Below, one piece after another: positions 24,390 to 33,630 of a stretch of 64,000 nucleotides of DNA. A model generated the notes under the pieces. It worked only from the letters and a program-made list of their open reading frames with translations, did not search any database and had not been told where the DNA came from. Source of the DNA: Dipteris shenzhenensis (Eukaryota; Polypodiophyta; Polypodiopsida; Gleicheniales); assembly GCA_047967505.1 (NCBI GenBank), contig CM106540.1, one strand, 5' to 3'. Position 1 is the stretch's first letter. Every line of letters begins with the position of its first letter. A program made the position numbers and the translations under genes.

Positions 24390-25113
24390 TAAGTACAAGA
24401 CTTCAAAAAGTTGGCATTGTTCATTAACCCTTGGAGCTTGATGGAGGACATTTCTGGATTCAAGATAGAGACAATGTTGGGTTTTGTGTTCTCCATAGTT
24501 ATGACACAAAGGACTACAAGTTTTGGAAGAACATCAAACATTGTGAGTGCCATCGGCATGCCTTAAAAGCTCTCTCCTAATAATGCTTTGCATGTTGCTT
24601 TCTTGAGTGCTAAAACTATACAACAAGTTCATGAGTTTCCATGATAGTATAATTGCTACATTTTTTTTGAACTTCCACCACATCCTCAAGGGTTTGGTGG
24701 TCATGTTTGGACCCTGTATTCAACAAGCTCTATCAGGACTCTTTCAATGGAATGGTTTAAATAAGTAGATGTGTTGGCTACTGAGGTAATGTAATTTAGA
24801 GTGTCCTTACTTTGAATGCACAAGACTAAAAAATTAAATGCAATAGAAAGGAAAACTAAAAAAAGTATGTCCGGTGGGTCCAATTGAAAGATATAATGGT
24901 TCTGTTGTGATGAGGTACCGATCTGGGTTGCACAGTGCAATGCATGTATAGATTACTACATTCCACATGAATGTGAATATAGTACAAGATGTGCTATACA
25001 TGTTCGAGTTCATGAGAATCCAATTGAAGAGTACATTAAAGGAAGTTGGTTTATCTTTATACCAACAAGCAAAGAAAAGCTCCAACACATAGATGTATGT
25101 CATAGTGATTGCT
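24390..25113 (+). pseudogene. Unrecognised conserved ORF fragments, copy 1
   Basis: One frame (24439-24570) reads DGGHFWIQDRDNVGFCVLHS followed by YDTKDYKFWK and KHCECHRHALKALS before a stop. A later frame (24900-25113) reads CCDEVPIWVAQCNACIDYYI, then PHECEYSTRCAIHVRVHENP, GSWFIFIPTSKEKLQ and CHSDC. The segment between has PPHPQGFGGHVWTLYST and a possible GAG|GTAATG donor near 24785. The regular Cys/His content and frame preservation in an inverted copy (32640-33630) support a real ancestral protein. I do not recognise the family. The last ~25 codons are also inside LTR element D at 37737-37827. Confidence 0.45.
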
Positions 25114-26060
25114 GAAAAACAATCAAATTATGTGAGGCACCAGAGTATAGATATTGACAAAGCTCTTTGGTTGAAGGATGCTCTATGAATATTGAGTAGC
25201 AAAGCACTTACACAAAGACTCAACAAAGCGATGAACTAAATAAGAAACTGGTCAGTAAAGGATGCACTAAATAAAAACTAGCTTAATATATGTGAAGCAT
25301 CATTGGTTTTTACTTTTGCAAAAGTAGCATGAAACCACAAGTGATGAAGCGCTAAACTCTTGTTTTCGTTGATGACCTAATAGAAATAAAAAATTGCTTT
25401 CATATGATAGATAACCTTTTGTCCAATGATTTTCTCAATCAACTTTCTGGTCTGTTGAACATATATAATTATCACTGCAAAAGCATGTAGATTGGGCTAC
25501 CTTACTCTTAATGACAAGATTGAGATTCTATTTGGCATTTATTAGATAAGATCTTGATCCCTAAAGATTGACTACACTTAAAAAAACAATCCTGCGCTCT
25601 TGGTTTTTATGGATATGACCGATGGGCGTTGGGTCTCCTCTTAATCTAAGTTTTCTTATGTGATTGAGCATCTTATTTCTTCATGTGGGAATGTAAAAGC
25701 ATGATATGCATGTGTGTTAAATCCAAGGGAACACAAATACTGAGTGCAAGATGGTGTGATCAATTGGTGGAGATATAAAGCGGGAGGGCGACACTGTATT
25801 AGGAAGCTTCTTATCATTAACTATATACATATATATTTATACTTATTTTTGCTTTTGTTTCAAATATTGTTGATTCAATGAAAGCATGAACCGTTTCCAT
25901 CCTCATCTCCTAGATCAATTCTTCTCTATTATGAGTGTTCATCTTCGTGTCCAAACACTCTTCTACCACTTTATTGACAGCAGGTAGCAAAAAGAAATAA
26001 TCATAACTTTCTTACATGAAATCCGAATATAGTGATCCAACCACAACAAGACAAAGCAAT
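25114..26060 (+). repeat. Dispersed ~0.9-kb repeat (three copies in window)
   Basis: This non-coding sequence recurs inverted at about 31740-32640 and direct at 37828-38735 within LTR element D. Landmarks: GAAGCATCATTGG, AAAAATTGCTTTCATATG, GGAAGCTTCTTATCATTAA, and a final TTTATTGACAGCAGGTAGCA. It directly follows the unrecognised ORF in all three places. No coding capacity is seen. Confidence 0.75.
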
Positions 26061-26260
26061 TATATACGCACTTGATAGATGTGCAAAATAGCGGGCGCAT
26101 CTATATGTGCTACTAGAATAGCAAAAATACAGGTGCATCTAATAGCAGATCTCTTTGTGTGTCCATTTGCACTTCTGCACTGTGAATTAGACGTGGATTT
26201 AGACGCAAAATAGAGAATACAAAAAGTGAGATTTTGGTGCAGGCTGATAGATGTACATCA
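26061..26260 (-). promoter_or_regulatory. Subterminal GCATCTA/TAGACG motif cluster
   Basis: Motifs CTTGATAGATGTGC, GGGCGCATCTATATG, AGGTGCATCTAATAG, AATTAGACGTGG, ATTTAGACGC and GATAGATGTACATC lie just beyond the end of the minus-strand DUF4216 gene, as expected for a CACTA 3' subterminal region. They are mirrored at 31530-31690. No TIR was found next to them. Confidence 0.5.
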
Positions 26261-26409
26261 TTGCTTTCCTAACATTGCCCATGATTGCCAAAGCATGTAA
26301 TTTTAACAAGAATATCAATGCTTTTTGGCAAACTCACATATACAAAAATAAAGTGAGGTGAGGAGAATGAGACAATATGTAAAATGGTTTTGCCAATATC
26401 AATGGTGGG

Positions 26410-27184
26410 CTATAGTTCAATCTCATCCTCAATGAGATCAACCCTTGCCAAACTATCTATAGTGTTGAGATCTATAAATACATTCAACCCACTACTACTT
26501 GTGCTACTCATGTGCTCATCGAAATAAGCATCACCAATGGTAGGCTCGTCCTCATGGGTAATAGCCTCAATATCTATATCTCCTATCTCATGGTCATCCT
26601 CCTCTCTCATATCACGATCATCATCACCTCCATGGCCATGATCATCCTCCATATGCTCCATATTAGTAAATGTACTATACATCACTTTGGAACATGGCAT
26701 AATAGGTATGGCATGCCACCACCTATTATTATCCACCATTGGTTGATAGACAACCTAATTTAAACATAAATACAATCATGTTATTTTCCTTGCATCGAAG
26801 GTATCAAATATTTAAAAGTGTATTTTTATATGTGTGTACAATACTTGTTCACATTGTTGTGGTAGTACTAGTGTGTCCTTCTTATTTTGACAAAACTTTG
26901 TGGAGTCAATAGTTACAAAGCCACTTGCATGGAGTTTGATTGTCACATTAGGGCCTCTTTACACCACGTCCTTAAAACATGTTACAACCAAAACATACAC
27001 AAAGAAGCATCGAAATCAAGCTTAATAATATCTTGGATTATGCCACAATAATCATCCATGGCTCCATTGGCTCCCTCAAAGCTAGCAATGATGCCACAAT
27101 CTTGTGTGTTTCTCTTATCATCAATCTGTTGTGTTTGAAATTGCCTGCCCTCACACCATATAGCATTGAACATAGTACGAAAGA
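26410..27184 (-). pseudogene. CACTA transposase C-terminal exons (DUF4216-like) with acidic tail, copy 1
   Basis: On the minus strand the first exon (26982-27173) reads MFNAIWCEGRQFQTQQI, then GANGAMDDYCGIIQDIIKLD, the hallmark of DUF4216 (G/Y-x-G-I-I-x-[DE]-I-I-[KE]-L). A 1-base slip breaks the rest of this exon (about 26880-26970). The second exon (26410-26739) starts NNRWWHAIPIMPCSK and ends in an acidic tail (DDDRDMREEDDHEIGDIDIE). DUF4216 normally lies at the C-terminus of TNP2-type CACTA transposases; its biochemical role is not established. A closely related plus-strand copy lies at 29994-31346. The catalytic domain is absent here. Confidence 0.8.
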
Positions 27185-27194
27185 GGTGACCCTC

Positions 27195-27334
27195 ACAAGT
27201 AGTCAGTTAGAGCCAATTGGGTGAACGACCCAATCCACCCAAAACGGCCTCGGTCCCAAAATAGGCCACCGACCACACGATAGAACCAGTGCGCAAAATA
27301 ACGCCACTAACCTACGGTCTCTGTTCGGCCCATG
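27195..27334 (+). repeat. Inverted repeat, left arm (partner 29607-29757)
   Basis: It starts CACAAGTAGTCAGTTAGAGC, continues CAATTGGGTGAACGACCCAA and AAAACGGCC, and ends near TACGGTCTCTGTTCGGCCC. The reverse complement is recognisable at 29607-29757 with substitutions and small indels. Together the arms enclose the rearranged CACTA material of 27335-29506. Confidence 0.7.
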
Positions 27335-28130
27335 AAAGATGAAAAAAAGAAGAGAAGAGAAGGAGGGAAAAAGAGATTGAAAGAGGGGGAAAAAGAAGAG
27401 GGGAAAAGAGTTTGAAAGAGGGGAAAAAGAAGAGATGGAAGAGGAGAGAAGATGGAAAGAAGAGGGAAGAGAGGGGAAGAGAGAGAAAGAGAGGGTTCCT
27501 ATACCCATCACTGCAGCTAGTGCTTAAGGTGCTAGCTGCAAGCCAATGCAAATAGCAAAAATAACAAATGGAAAAAAGAGAAAGCACTTACCTGGAATAG
27601 TACGTCTTGCTCAGTCTTTGTGGACTGGCCCTACAAAAGAGAGGAAACATACCATTTTTTAAATAACTAGTTAGAGGAAGGAGGAGATTATAGAAGCAAC
27701 TTTTCAAAGAGATTGGATTGAGGAGACAAGGAGAAAGAGAAGGAAGAGAAATACAAAAAAGACTAGAAGAGGTGAATCTTCTTTCTTTCTTGAAATCCCG
27801 TTTTTTGTCTTCAATCCTTTGAAATCAAGCATGAAAACTAGTACACAGATTTAGCAATATAAGGAGAAACATGCTTCAACACTCACAAAATGAAATCTCA
27901 TGAAAAATGAACCTACATTGTTCAAAGAGACTCACCTTGTTGAAAAACTTCCTTTCAAGAAACCAAAGAGGGAGAAGGGTGGAGAGGGAGCACAAGTGTT
28001 AGGAGAGGGGTGAGTAGTGGTGAGGAGTGGAGAATAGAGTGGGAGGTCATCAGAAATAGGTGGGAGGAGAGATTTCTTTGCTTACAATAGAGATTAGAGA
28101 TTGCTAAAGGAAGCACCGCACATCGTAAGG
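27335..28130 (-). mobile_element. CACTA 5' transcribed region (leader, small exon, polypurine tract)
   Basis: Reading the minus strand from 28130: leader with splice-like borders; a 39-base exon at 27592-27630 encoding GQSTKTEQDVLFQ, flanked by TTTTGTAG and GTAAGTGC; then TGCATTGGCTTGCAGCTAGC; then a CT-rich tract (27335-27495 on the plus strand it is purine-rich). The same series occurs on the plus strand at 45480-46250, where the small exon is 36 bases (45984-46019). Conservation of exon and both splice sites implies that both descend from one spliced TE transcript. The protein family is unknown from this short piece. Confidence 0.55.
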
Positions 28131-28149
28131 TTCGAGTTTTAACCCACAG

Positions 28150-28345
28150 CGTCGCTATATGGCGATGCTGGTGAGTCGCTATATAGCGATGCTTTTAATT
28201 AGAAGCATCGCTATATAGCGATGGAACAAAGCAAATCGTCGCTATATAGCGATGGACAGGTCAAAACGTCGCTATATAGCGATGCTTTTAATTAAAAGCA
28301 TCGCTATATAGCGACGGAACAGAGAAAATCATCACTATATAGCGA
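28150..28345 (-). promoter_or_regulatory. Array of TCGCTATATAGCGA palindromes, cluster 1
   Basis: Five perfect copies of the 14-base palindrome lie in about 150 bases, with two one-mismatch versions (CGCTATATGGCGATG near 28155, TCACTATATAGCGA near 28330). Copies are separated by short AT-rich or A-rich spacers. They sit at the 5' flank of a CACTA leader, the position where En/Spm elements carry TNPA-binding subterminal repeats, so a transposase-binding role is likely (inference). Confidence 0.75.
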
Positions 28346-28360
28346 CAGAACAAGTCCAAA

Positions 28361-28615
28361 AGTCAAGAGGAAGATGCGCATAATGACATCGCACGGGAGG
28401 AAGATGGAGATCATGATATTGAGGAAGAAGACAATGATCATCAAGAATCACCACACTTTATTGAAGAAGATGATCAAGTACTTTTAGGTGAACGTACGAT
28501 GCTAGAGTATGATGATGATATAGGAGATCAACTCGATATAGATTTAGAGATAGACTTGTTTGGTGCCTTAGACTTCGCTCAAGATGAAACAGTTGATGTA
28601 AATGCTCTTCATTGA
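28361..28615 (+). pseudogene. CACTA transposase acidic C-terminal tail fragment
   Basis: An 84-codon open frame ends in a natural stop. It starts SQEEDAHNDIAREEDGDHDI, is dense in Asp/Glu, and ends DLFGALDFAQDETVDVNALH. Nearly the same sequence ends the minus-strand frame at 62533-62856, beside a CACTA TIR, which identifies it as the C-terminus of the transposase gene. The upstream part is missing. The frame is fused at about 28345 to the palindromic 5' region of another copy in opposite orientation. Confidence 0.7.
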
Positions 28616-28620
28616 TTTTT

Positions 28621-28755
28621 TTCATCTCAAACTTGGACATAAATATATGAGCTTCAAAGGCTTGATGTACATGCTCTCATACATATATTCATCTCAAACT
28701 TGGACATGAATATATGAGCTTCAAAGGCTTGATGTACATGCTCTCATACTTTTAT
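28621..28755 (+). repeat. 67-bp tandem duplication in CACTA 3' UTR
   Basis: TTCATCTCAAACTTGGACAT and the following bases to CATGCTCTCATAC occur at 28621 and again at 28688. The related element at 62190 has only one copy, so the duplication is specific to this element. Confidence 0.8.
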
Positions 28756-28851
28756 TCTCTCAAAAGATCAAACATGTATGAAAATTTAAAAAAATTTGTC
28801 ATTGGATAAAACTAACTTTAAAGGCCTATATGAGTAAAAAACCTCTCTGGA

Positions 28852-29122
28852 AAACGTCGCTATAAAATAGTATCTCAGTGTCGCTATATAGCGACACTTA
28901 AAAGTTGCTATATAGCGACTTTTATAATAGTCGCTATATAGCGACATTTGCCTAAAGTTGCTTTATAGTGACGCTTTATGGGACATGCTTCCCATACGAT
29001 GATTAGCACCCCACGTGCGCTAAACGTCGCTATAAAATAGTATCTCAGTGTCGCTATATAGTGACACTTAAAAGTTGCTATATAGCGACTTTTATAATAG
29101 TCGCTATATAGTGACATTTGCC
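28852..29122 (+). promoter_or_regulatory. Array of TCGCTATATAGCGA palindromes, cluster 2 (180-bp duplication)
   Basis: A 180-base segment starting AAACGTCGCTATAAAATAG begins at 28852 and again at 29032. Each copy carries three palindromes, perfect or with one mismatch (TCGCTATATAGTGA, TTGCTATATAGCGA), followed by GTGACGCTTTATGGGAC. The second copy is split by a MITE at 29135. This is the 3' subterminal region of the CACTA element whose TIR ends at 29506. Confidence 0.75.
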
Positions 29123-29134
29123 TAAAGTTGCTTT

Positions 29135-29380
29135 CTCGGGGGGGTCACTCATCATATGTAACCCTGTCACGTGAGTTCAACAGAAGGATACTTTTTATTT
29201 CTAAAATTTACAAAAATAAATATACATAAGGGACTATTTTAAATAGTTTTGGAAAAAATTTACAGATTTGTATAGAAAAGGGGTACATTTTATTAATGAA
29301 AAATTTACAGATAAGGGATTTTAGAAATATGTCTTGAATGCACGTGGTATAGAGGGTTTATACATAGTGACCCCCCCGAG
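29135..29380 (+). mobile_element. hAT-like MITE, copy 1 (246 bp)
   Basis: The termini are inverted repeats (CTCGGGGGGGTCACT and AGTGACCCCCCCGAG). The element is flanked by a perfect 8-base duplication, GTTGCTTT, at 29127-29134 and 29381-29388. The neighbouring tandem copy (28945-28960) shows the empty site GTTGCTTTATAG. Eight-base duplications are characteristic of the hAT superfamily. It has no coding capacity, so it would depend on a transposase elsewhere. Confidence 0.9.
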
Positions 29381-29456
29381 GTTGCTTTATAGTGACGCTT
29401 TATGGGACGCGCTTCCCATACCGATGATTAGCACCCTGCGTGCGCTAAACGTCGGT

Positions 29457-29506
29457 ACTTAAACATCGGTACTTAAACATCGCAATAGGATCCGTGTGTA
29501 GTAGTG
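29457..29506 (-). mobile_element. CACTA terminal inverted repeat
   Basis: The reverse complement begins CACTACTACACACGGATCC at 29506 and continues TATTGCGATGTTTAAGTACC with a 14-base internal duplication. The same terminus, with one difference, lies at 62190. It marks the outer 3' end of the element holding 28361-29456. Confidence 0.85.
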
Positions 29507-29606
29507 ATGACTGACCATACTGAGGGTAGACGGAGCATTTCCTAGGGCAGCCCACTCTCGGGTTACGGGGCCCGTTTGGAGCCTCAGATGATCCCCGATG
29601 GCTCTG

Positions 29607-29757
29607 GGCTGAACGAAAATCCATAGGTTAGTTGCTCTATTTTGCGCACTAGTTCTATCATGTGTTCGGTGGCCTATTCTCCGACCCCTAGTCGGCCGTT
29701 TTGGGCAGGGACTGGGTTGGTCACCCAATTGGCTCTAACCAAATACTTGTGGTGGCT
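29607..29757 (-). repeat. Inverted repeat, right arm (partner 27195-27334)
   Basis: It contains CTGAACGAAAATCCATAGG, TTTTGCGCACTAGTTCTATC, GGCCGTTTTGGGCAGG and CACCCAATTGGCTCTAACC, the reverse complement of the left arm with moderate divergence. It lies just outside the CACTA TIR. The CACTA material therefore probably inserted into or was captured within a palindromic sequence. Confidence 0.65.
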
Positions 29758-29993
29758 ATATAAGAGCAAGCCCGTGAAGCCCATTTCATCACTGCAAGAG
29801 CAACCCTGATTCCTTAGCATCTAGCCTCCGTATTCTACTGTTTTCAGCTCGCCATCGAAGCTTCTTTCACAGGAGCGCACGGTTGAGAGGCAGTGGCATC
29901 TACTGTATCAGTTTTACAGTAATCAAATTTTTGATTCTCCATACTATTTGTTTCCTCTCGTGCATACGAGATCCTATTATCTGTTGATCACAG

Positions 29994-31346
29994 ATGTTGT
30001 ATTGTTTTCTTACAAAGACAAGGACAAAGGGCCCTCTTTCGTACACACCACGGATCTCTATGCCATACCCTGAACATCTAAGAGCACTTCCAAAGGATAT
30101 TCATGTGGATTGGCTACTTGACAAAATGGAGAGAGCAGAGAGAGATGAGGGGATGCATATCACAATGGAAGAATGGGAGTATGCTAGGGATGCATGAGCA
30201 AGGTCGGTATATAGAATGTTATGCATAAGCTAGGAGCTTTCAACAATTTAGATTGCTTATTTAATTGATTTTGTCTTGGTGTAGTGTACTATGTTCAATG
30301 GTATATGGTGTGAGGGCAAGCGATTTCAAACACAACAGATTGATGATAAGAGAAACACACAAGATTGCGACGTCATTGTTAGCTTTGAGGGAGCCAATGG
30401 AGCCATGGATGATTATTATGGCATAATCCAAGATATTATTAAGCTTGACTTTCGATGCTTCTTTGTGTATGTTTTGGATGTCACGTGTTTTAAGGACATG
30501 GTGGAAAGAGGCCCTAATGCGACAATCAAATGCCATGCAAGTGGCTTTGTAACTATTGACTCCACAAAGTTTAGTCAAAGTAAGAAGGACACACTGGTAC
30601 TACCACAACAATGTGAACCTTCGATGCAAGGAAAATAACATGATTGTATTTATGTTTAAATTAGGTTGTCTATCAACCAAAGGTGGATAATAATAGGTGG
30701 TGGCATGTCATACCTATTATGCCATGTTCCAAAGAGATGTATAGTACATTTACTAATATTAAGCTTGACTTTCGATGCTTCTTTGTGTATGTTTTGGATG
30801 TCACGTGTTTTAAGGACATGGTGGAAAGAGGCCCTAATGCGACAATCAAATGCCATGCAAGTGGCTTTGTGTAACTATTGACTCCACAAAGTTTAGTCAA
30901 AGTAAGAAGGACACACTGGTACTACCACAACAATGTGAACCTTCGATGCAAGGAAAATAACATGATTGTATTTATGTTTAAATTAGGTTGTCTATCAACC
31001 AAAGGTGGATAATAATAGGTGGTGGCATGTCATACCTATTATGCCATGTTCCAAAGAGATGTATAGTACATTTACTAATATCGAGCATATGGAGGATGAT
31101 CATGGCCATGGATGTGATGATGACCGTGATACGAGAGAGGAGGATGATCATGAGATAGGAGATATAGATATTGAGGCTATTACCCATGAGGACGAGCCTA
31201 CCATTGGTGATGCTTATTTCGATGAGCACATGAGTAGCACAAGTAGTAGTGGGTTGAATGTATTTATAGATCTCAACACTAGTTTGGATTTTGAAGTAGA
31301 TAGTTTGGCAAGGGTTGATCTCATTGAGGATGAGATTGAGCTATAG
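29994..31346 (+). pseudogene. CACTA transposase C-terminal exons (DUF4216-like), copy 2
   Basis: The first piece (29994-30197) has YTPRISMPYPEHLRALPKDI, VDWLLDKMERAERDEG and MEEWEYARDA, matching the linker before DUF4216 in the element at 63563-63952. The DUF4216 exon (30291-30638) has FNGIWCEGKRFQTQQIDDKR, GAMDDYYGIIQDIIKLDF and DTLVLPQQCEP. The last exon (31005-31346) has NNRWWHVIPIMPCSKEMYS and an acidic tail ending VDLIEDEIEL. It would be nearly intact, but a ~320-base tandem duplication (30439-31081) repeats half of the DUF4216 exon, and the second copy carries a 2-base insertion. No catalytic domain is attached. Confidence 0.8.
30439..31081 (+). repeat. ~320-bp tandem duplication inside DUF4216 exon and intron
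   Basis: TTAAGCTTGACTTTCGATGC starts near 30439 and again near 30760. The identical run continues through GTTTAAATTAGGTTGTCTAT to TTTACTAATAT. The second copy reads GGCTTTGTGTAACTATTG where the first has GGCTTTGTAACTATTG, a 2-base dinucleotide expansion. The inverted paralogue at 26400-27184 has only one copy. Confidence 0.9.
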
Positions 31347-31529
31347 CCCACCATTGATATTGGCAAAACCATTTTACATATTGTCTCATTCTCCTCACCT
31401 CACTTTATTTTTGTATATGTGAGTTTGCCAAAAAGCATTGATATTTTTGTTAAAATTACGTGCTTTGCCAATCATGGCCAATGTTAGGAAAGCAGTGATG
31501 TACATCTATCAGCCTGCACCAAAATCTCA

Positions 31530-31690
31530 CTTTCTGTATTCTCTGTTTTGCATCTAAATCCACGTCTAATTCACAGTGTAGACACGCAAATAGACACGCA
31601 AAGAGATGCTCTATTAGACGCACCCATATTTTTGCTATTCTAGCAGCACCTATAGATGCACCTGCTATTTTGCACATCTATCAAGCGCAT
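31530..31690 (+). promoter_or_regulatory. Subterminal TAGACG/GCATCTA motif cluster
   Basis: CATCTAAATCCACGTCTAAT, GTGTAGACACGCAAATAGAC, TAGACGCACCC, CTATAGATGCACC and CACATCTATCAAGCGC form the mirror image of 26061-26260, downstream of the plus-strand DUF4216 gene. Assigned as CACTA 3' subterminal repeats by position. Confidence 0.5.
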
Positions 31691-31739
31691 ATATAGTTGC
31701 TTTGTCTTGTTGTGGTTGGATCACTATATTCAGATTTTT

Positions 31740-32640
31740 GGTAAGAAAGTTATGATTATTTCTTTTTGCTACCTGCTGTCAATAAACTAGTAGAAGAGTG
31801 TTTGGACAGGAAGATGAACACTCATAACAGAGAAGAAGTTATCTAGGAGATGAGGATGGAAACGGTTCATACTTTCATAGAATCAACAATATTTGAAGCA
31901 AAAGCAAAAATAACTATCAATATATATATGTATATAGTTAATGATAAGAAGCTTCCTAATACGGTGTCGCCCTCCCGCTTTCAGTCTCCACCAGTTGATC
32001 ACACCATCTTGCACTCAGTACTTGTGTTCCCTTGGATTTAACACACAGGCATATCATGCTTTTACATTACCACATGAAGAAATAAGATGCGCAATCACAT
32101 AAAGCAAACTTAGATGAAGAGGAGACCCAACACCCATTGGTCATATCCCATAAAAACCAAAAGCGTAGGATCGTTGTTGTAAGCATAGTCAATCTTCAGG
32201 GATCAAGATCTTATTTAACCGATGCTAAGTAGAGTCTCAATCTTGTCGTTAAGAGTAAGGTAGCCCAATCTACATGCTTTTGTAGTGATAATTATATACG
32301 TTCAACAGACCAGAAAGTTGATTGAGAAAATCACTTGGACAAAAGGTTATCTATCATATGAAAGCAATTTTTTATTTCTATTAGGTGATCAGTGAAAATA
32401 AGAGTTTAGCGCTTCATCACTTGTGGTTTCATGTTGCTTTTGCAAAAGTAAAAGCCAATGATGCTTCACATATATTAAGCTAGTTTTTATTTAGTGCATC
32501 CTTTACTAACCAGTTTCTTATTTAGTTCATCGCTTTGCTGAGTCCTTGTGTAAGTGCTTTGCTACTCAATATTCATAGAGCGTCCTTCAACCAAAGAGCT
32601 TTGTCAATATCTATACTCAGGTGCCTCACAAAACTTGATT
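31740..32640 (-). repeat. Dispersed ~0.9-kb repeat, inverted copy
   Basis: Reverse complement of 25114-26060 with minor differences (CTGCTGTCAATAAACTAGTAG at the left end, TTTCAGCAATCACTATGACA at the right). It completes the ~2.9-kb inverted duplication 24260-27190 / 30280-33800. Confidence 0.75.
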
Positions 32641-33630
32641 GTTTTTCAGCAATCACTATGACATACATCTATGTGTTGGAGCTTTTCCTCGGGGGGGTCA
32701 CTCATCATATGTAACCCTATCATGTGAGTTCAACAGAAGGATTTTTTCTATTTCTAAAATTTACAGAAATAAATATACATAAGGGACTATTTAAAATAGT
32801 TTTGGAAAAAAATTACAGATTTGTATAGAAAAGGGGTACATTTTATTCATGAAATTTTTTAGAGATAAGGGACTTTAAATATAGGCCTTGAACGCACGTG
32901 ATATAGAGGGTTTATACATAGTGACCGCCCTGAGAGCTTTTCTTTGCCTATTGGTATAAAGATAAACCAACTTCCTTTAATGTACTCTTCAACTAGATTC
33001 TCATGAACTCGAACATGTGTAGCACATCTTGTACTATATTCACATTCATGTGGAATGTAATAATCTATACATGCATTGCACTGTGCAACACAGACAGGTA
33101 CCGCACTACAACAGAACCATTATATCTTTTAATTGGACCCACTGGACATACTTTTTTTCGTTTTCCTTTCTATTGCATTTATTTTTTTAATCTTGTGCAT
33201 TCAAAGTAAGGACACTCTAAATTACATTACCTCAGCAGCCAACACATCTACTTATTCAAACCATTGCATTGAAAGAGTCCTGAGAAACCTTGCTGAATAT
33301 AGGGTCCAAACATGACCACCAAACCCTTGAGGAAGTGGTGGAAGTTCAAAAAAAATGTAGCAATTATTTTATCGTGGAAACTCATGAACTTCTTGTATAG
33401 TTTTAGCACTCAAGAAAGAAACATGCAAAGCACTATTAGGAGAGAGATTTTAAGGCATGCCGATGGCACTCACAATGTTTGATGTTCTTCCAAAACTTGT
33501 AGTCCTTTGTGTCATAACTATGGAGAACACAAAACCCAACATTGTCTCTATCTTGAATCCAAAAATCTCCTCCATCAAGCTCCAAGGGTTAATGAACAAT
33601 GCCAACTTTTTGAAGTCTTGTACTTAAAAA
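32640..33630 (-). pseudogene. Unrecognised conserved ORF fragments, copy 2, interrupted by MITE
   Basis: The minus-strand counterpart of 24390-25113. It reads DGGDFWIQDRDNVGFCVLHS and KHCECHRHALKSLS, with the same downstream blocks. The MITE at 32688-32934 sits within the codons for the K-E-K-L-Q stretch. Differences from copy 1 at the protein level are few (H to D, A to S in the first block), which suggests past constraint or recent duplication. Family unknown. Confidence 0.45.
32688..32934 (+). mobile_element. hAT-like MITE, copy 2 (247 bp)
   Basis: Termini are CTCGGGGGGGTCACT and AGTGACCGCCCTGAG. The target duplication AGCTTTTC is perfect at 32680-32687 and 32935-32942. Two paralogous loci (around 25075 and 37775) preserve the unoccupied site GGAGCTTTTCTTTGC in inverted orientation, which proves the insertion. 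The interior is ~90% similar by eye to copy 1. Confidence 0.92.

Noticed and set aside
28150-28345. TCGCTATATAGCGA arrays as hairpin non-coding RNAs or terminators
   Set aside because: Stem of only 7 bp with no loop. Location next to CACTA termini fits DNA-binding sites better.
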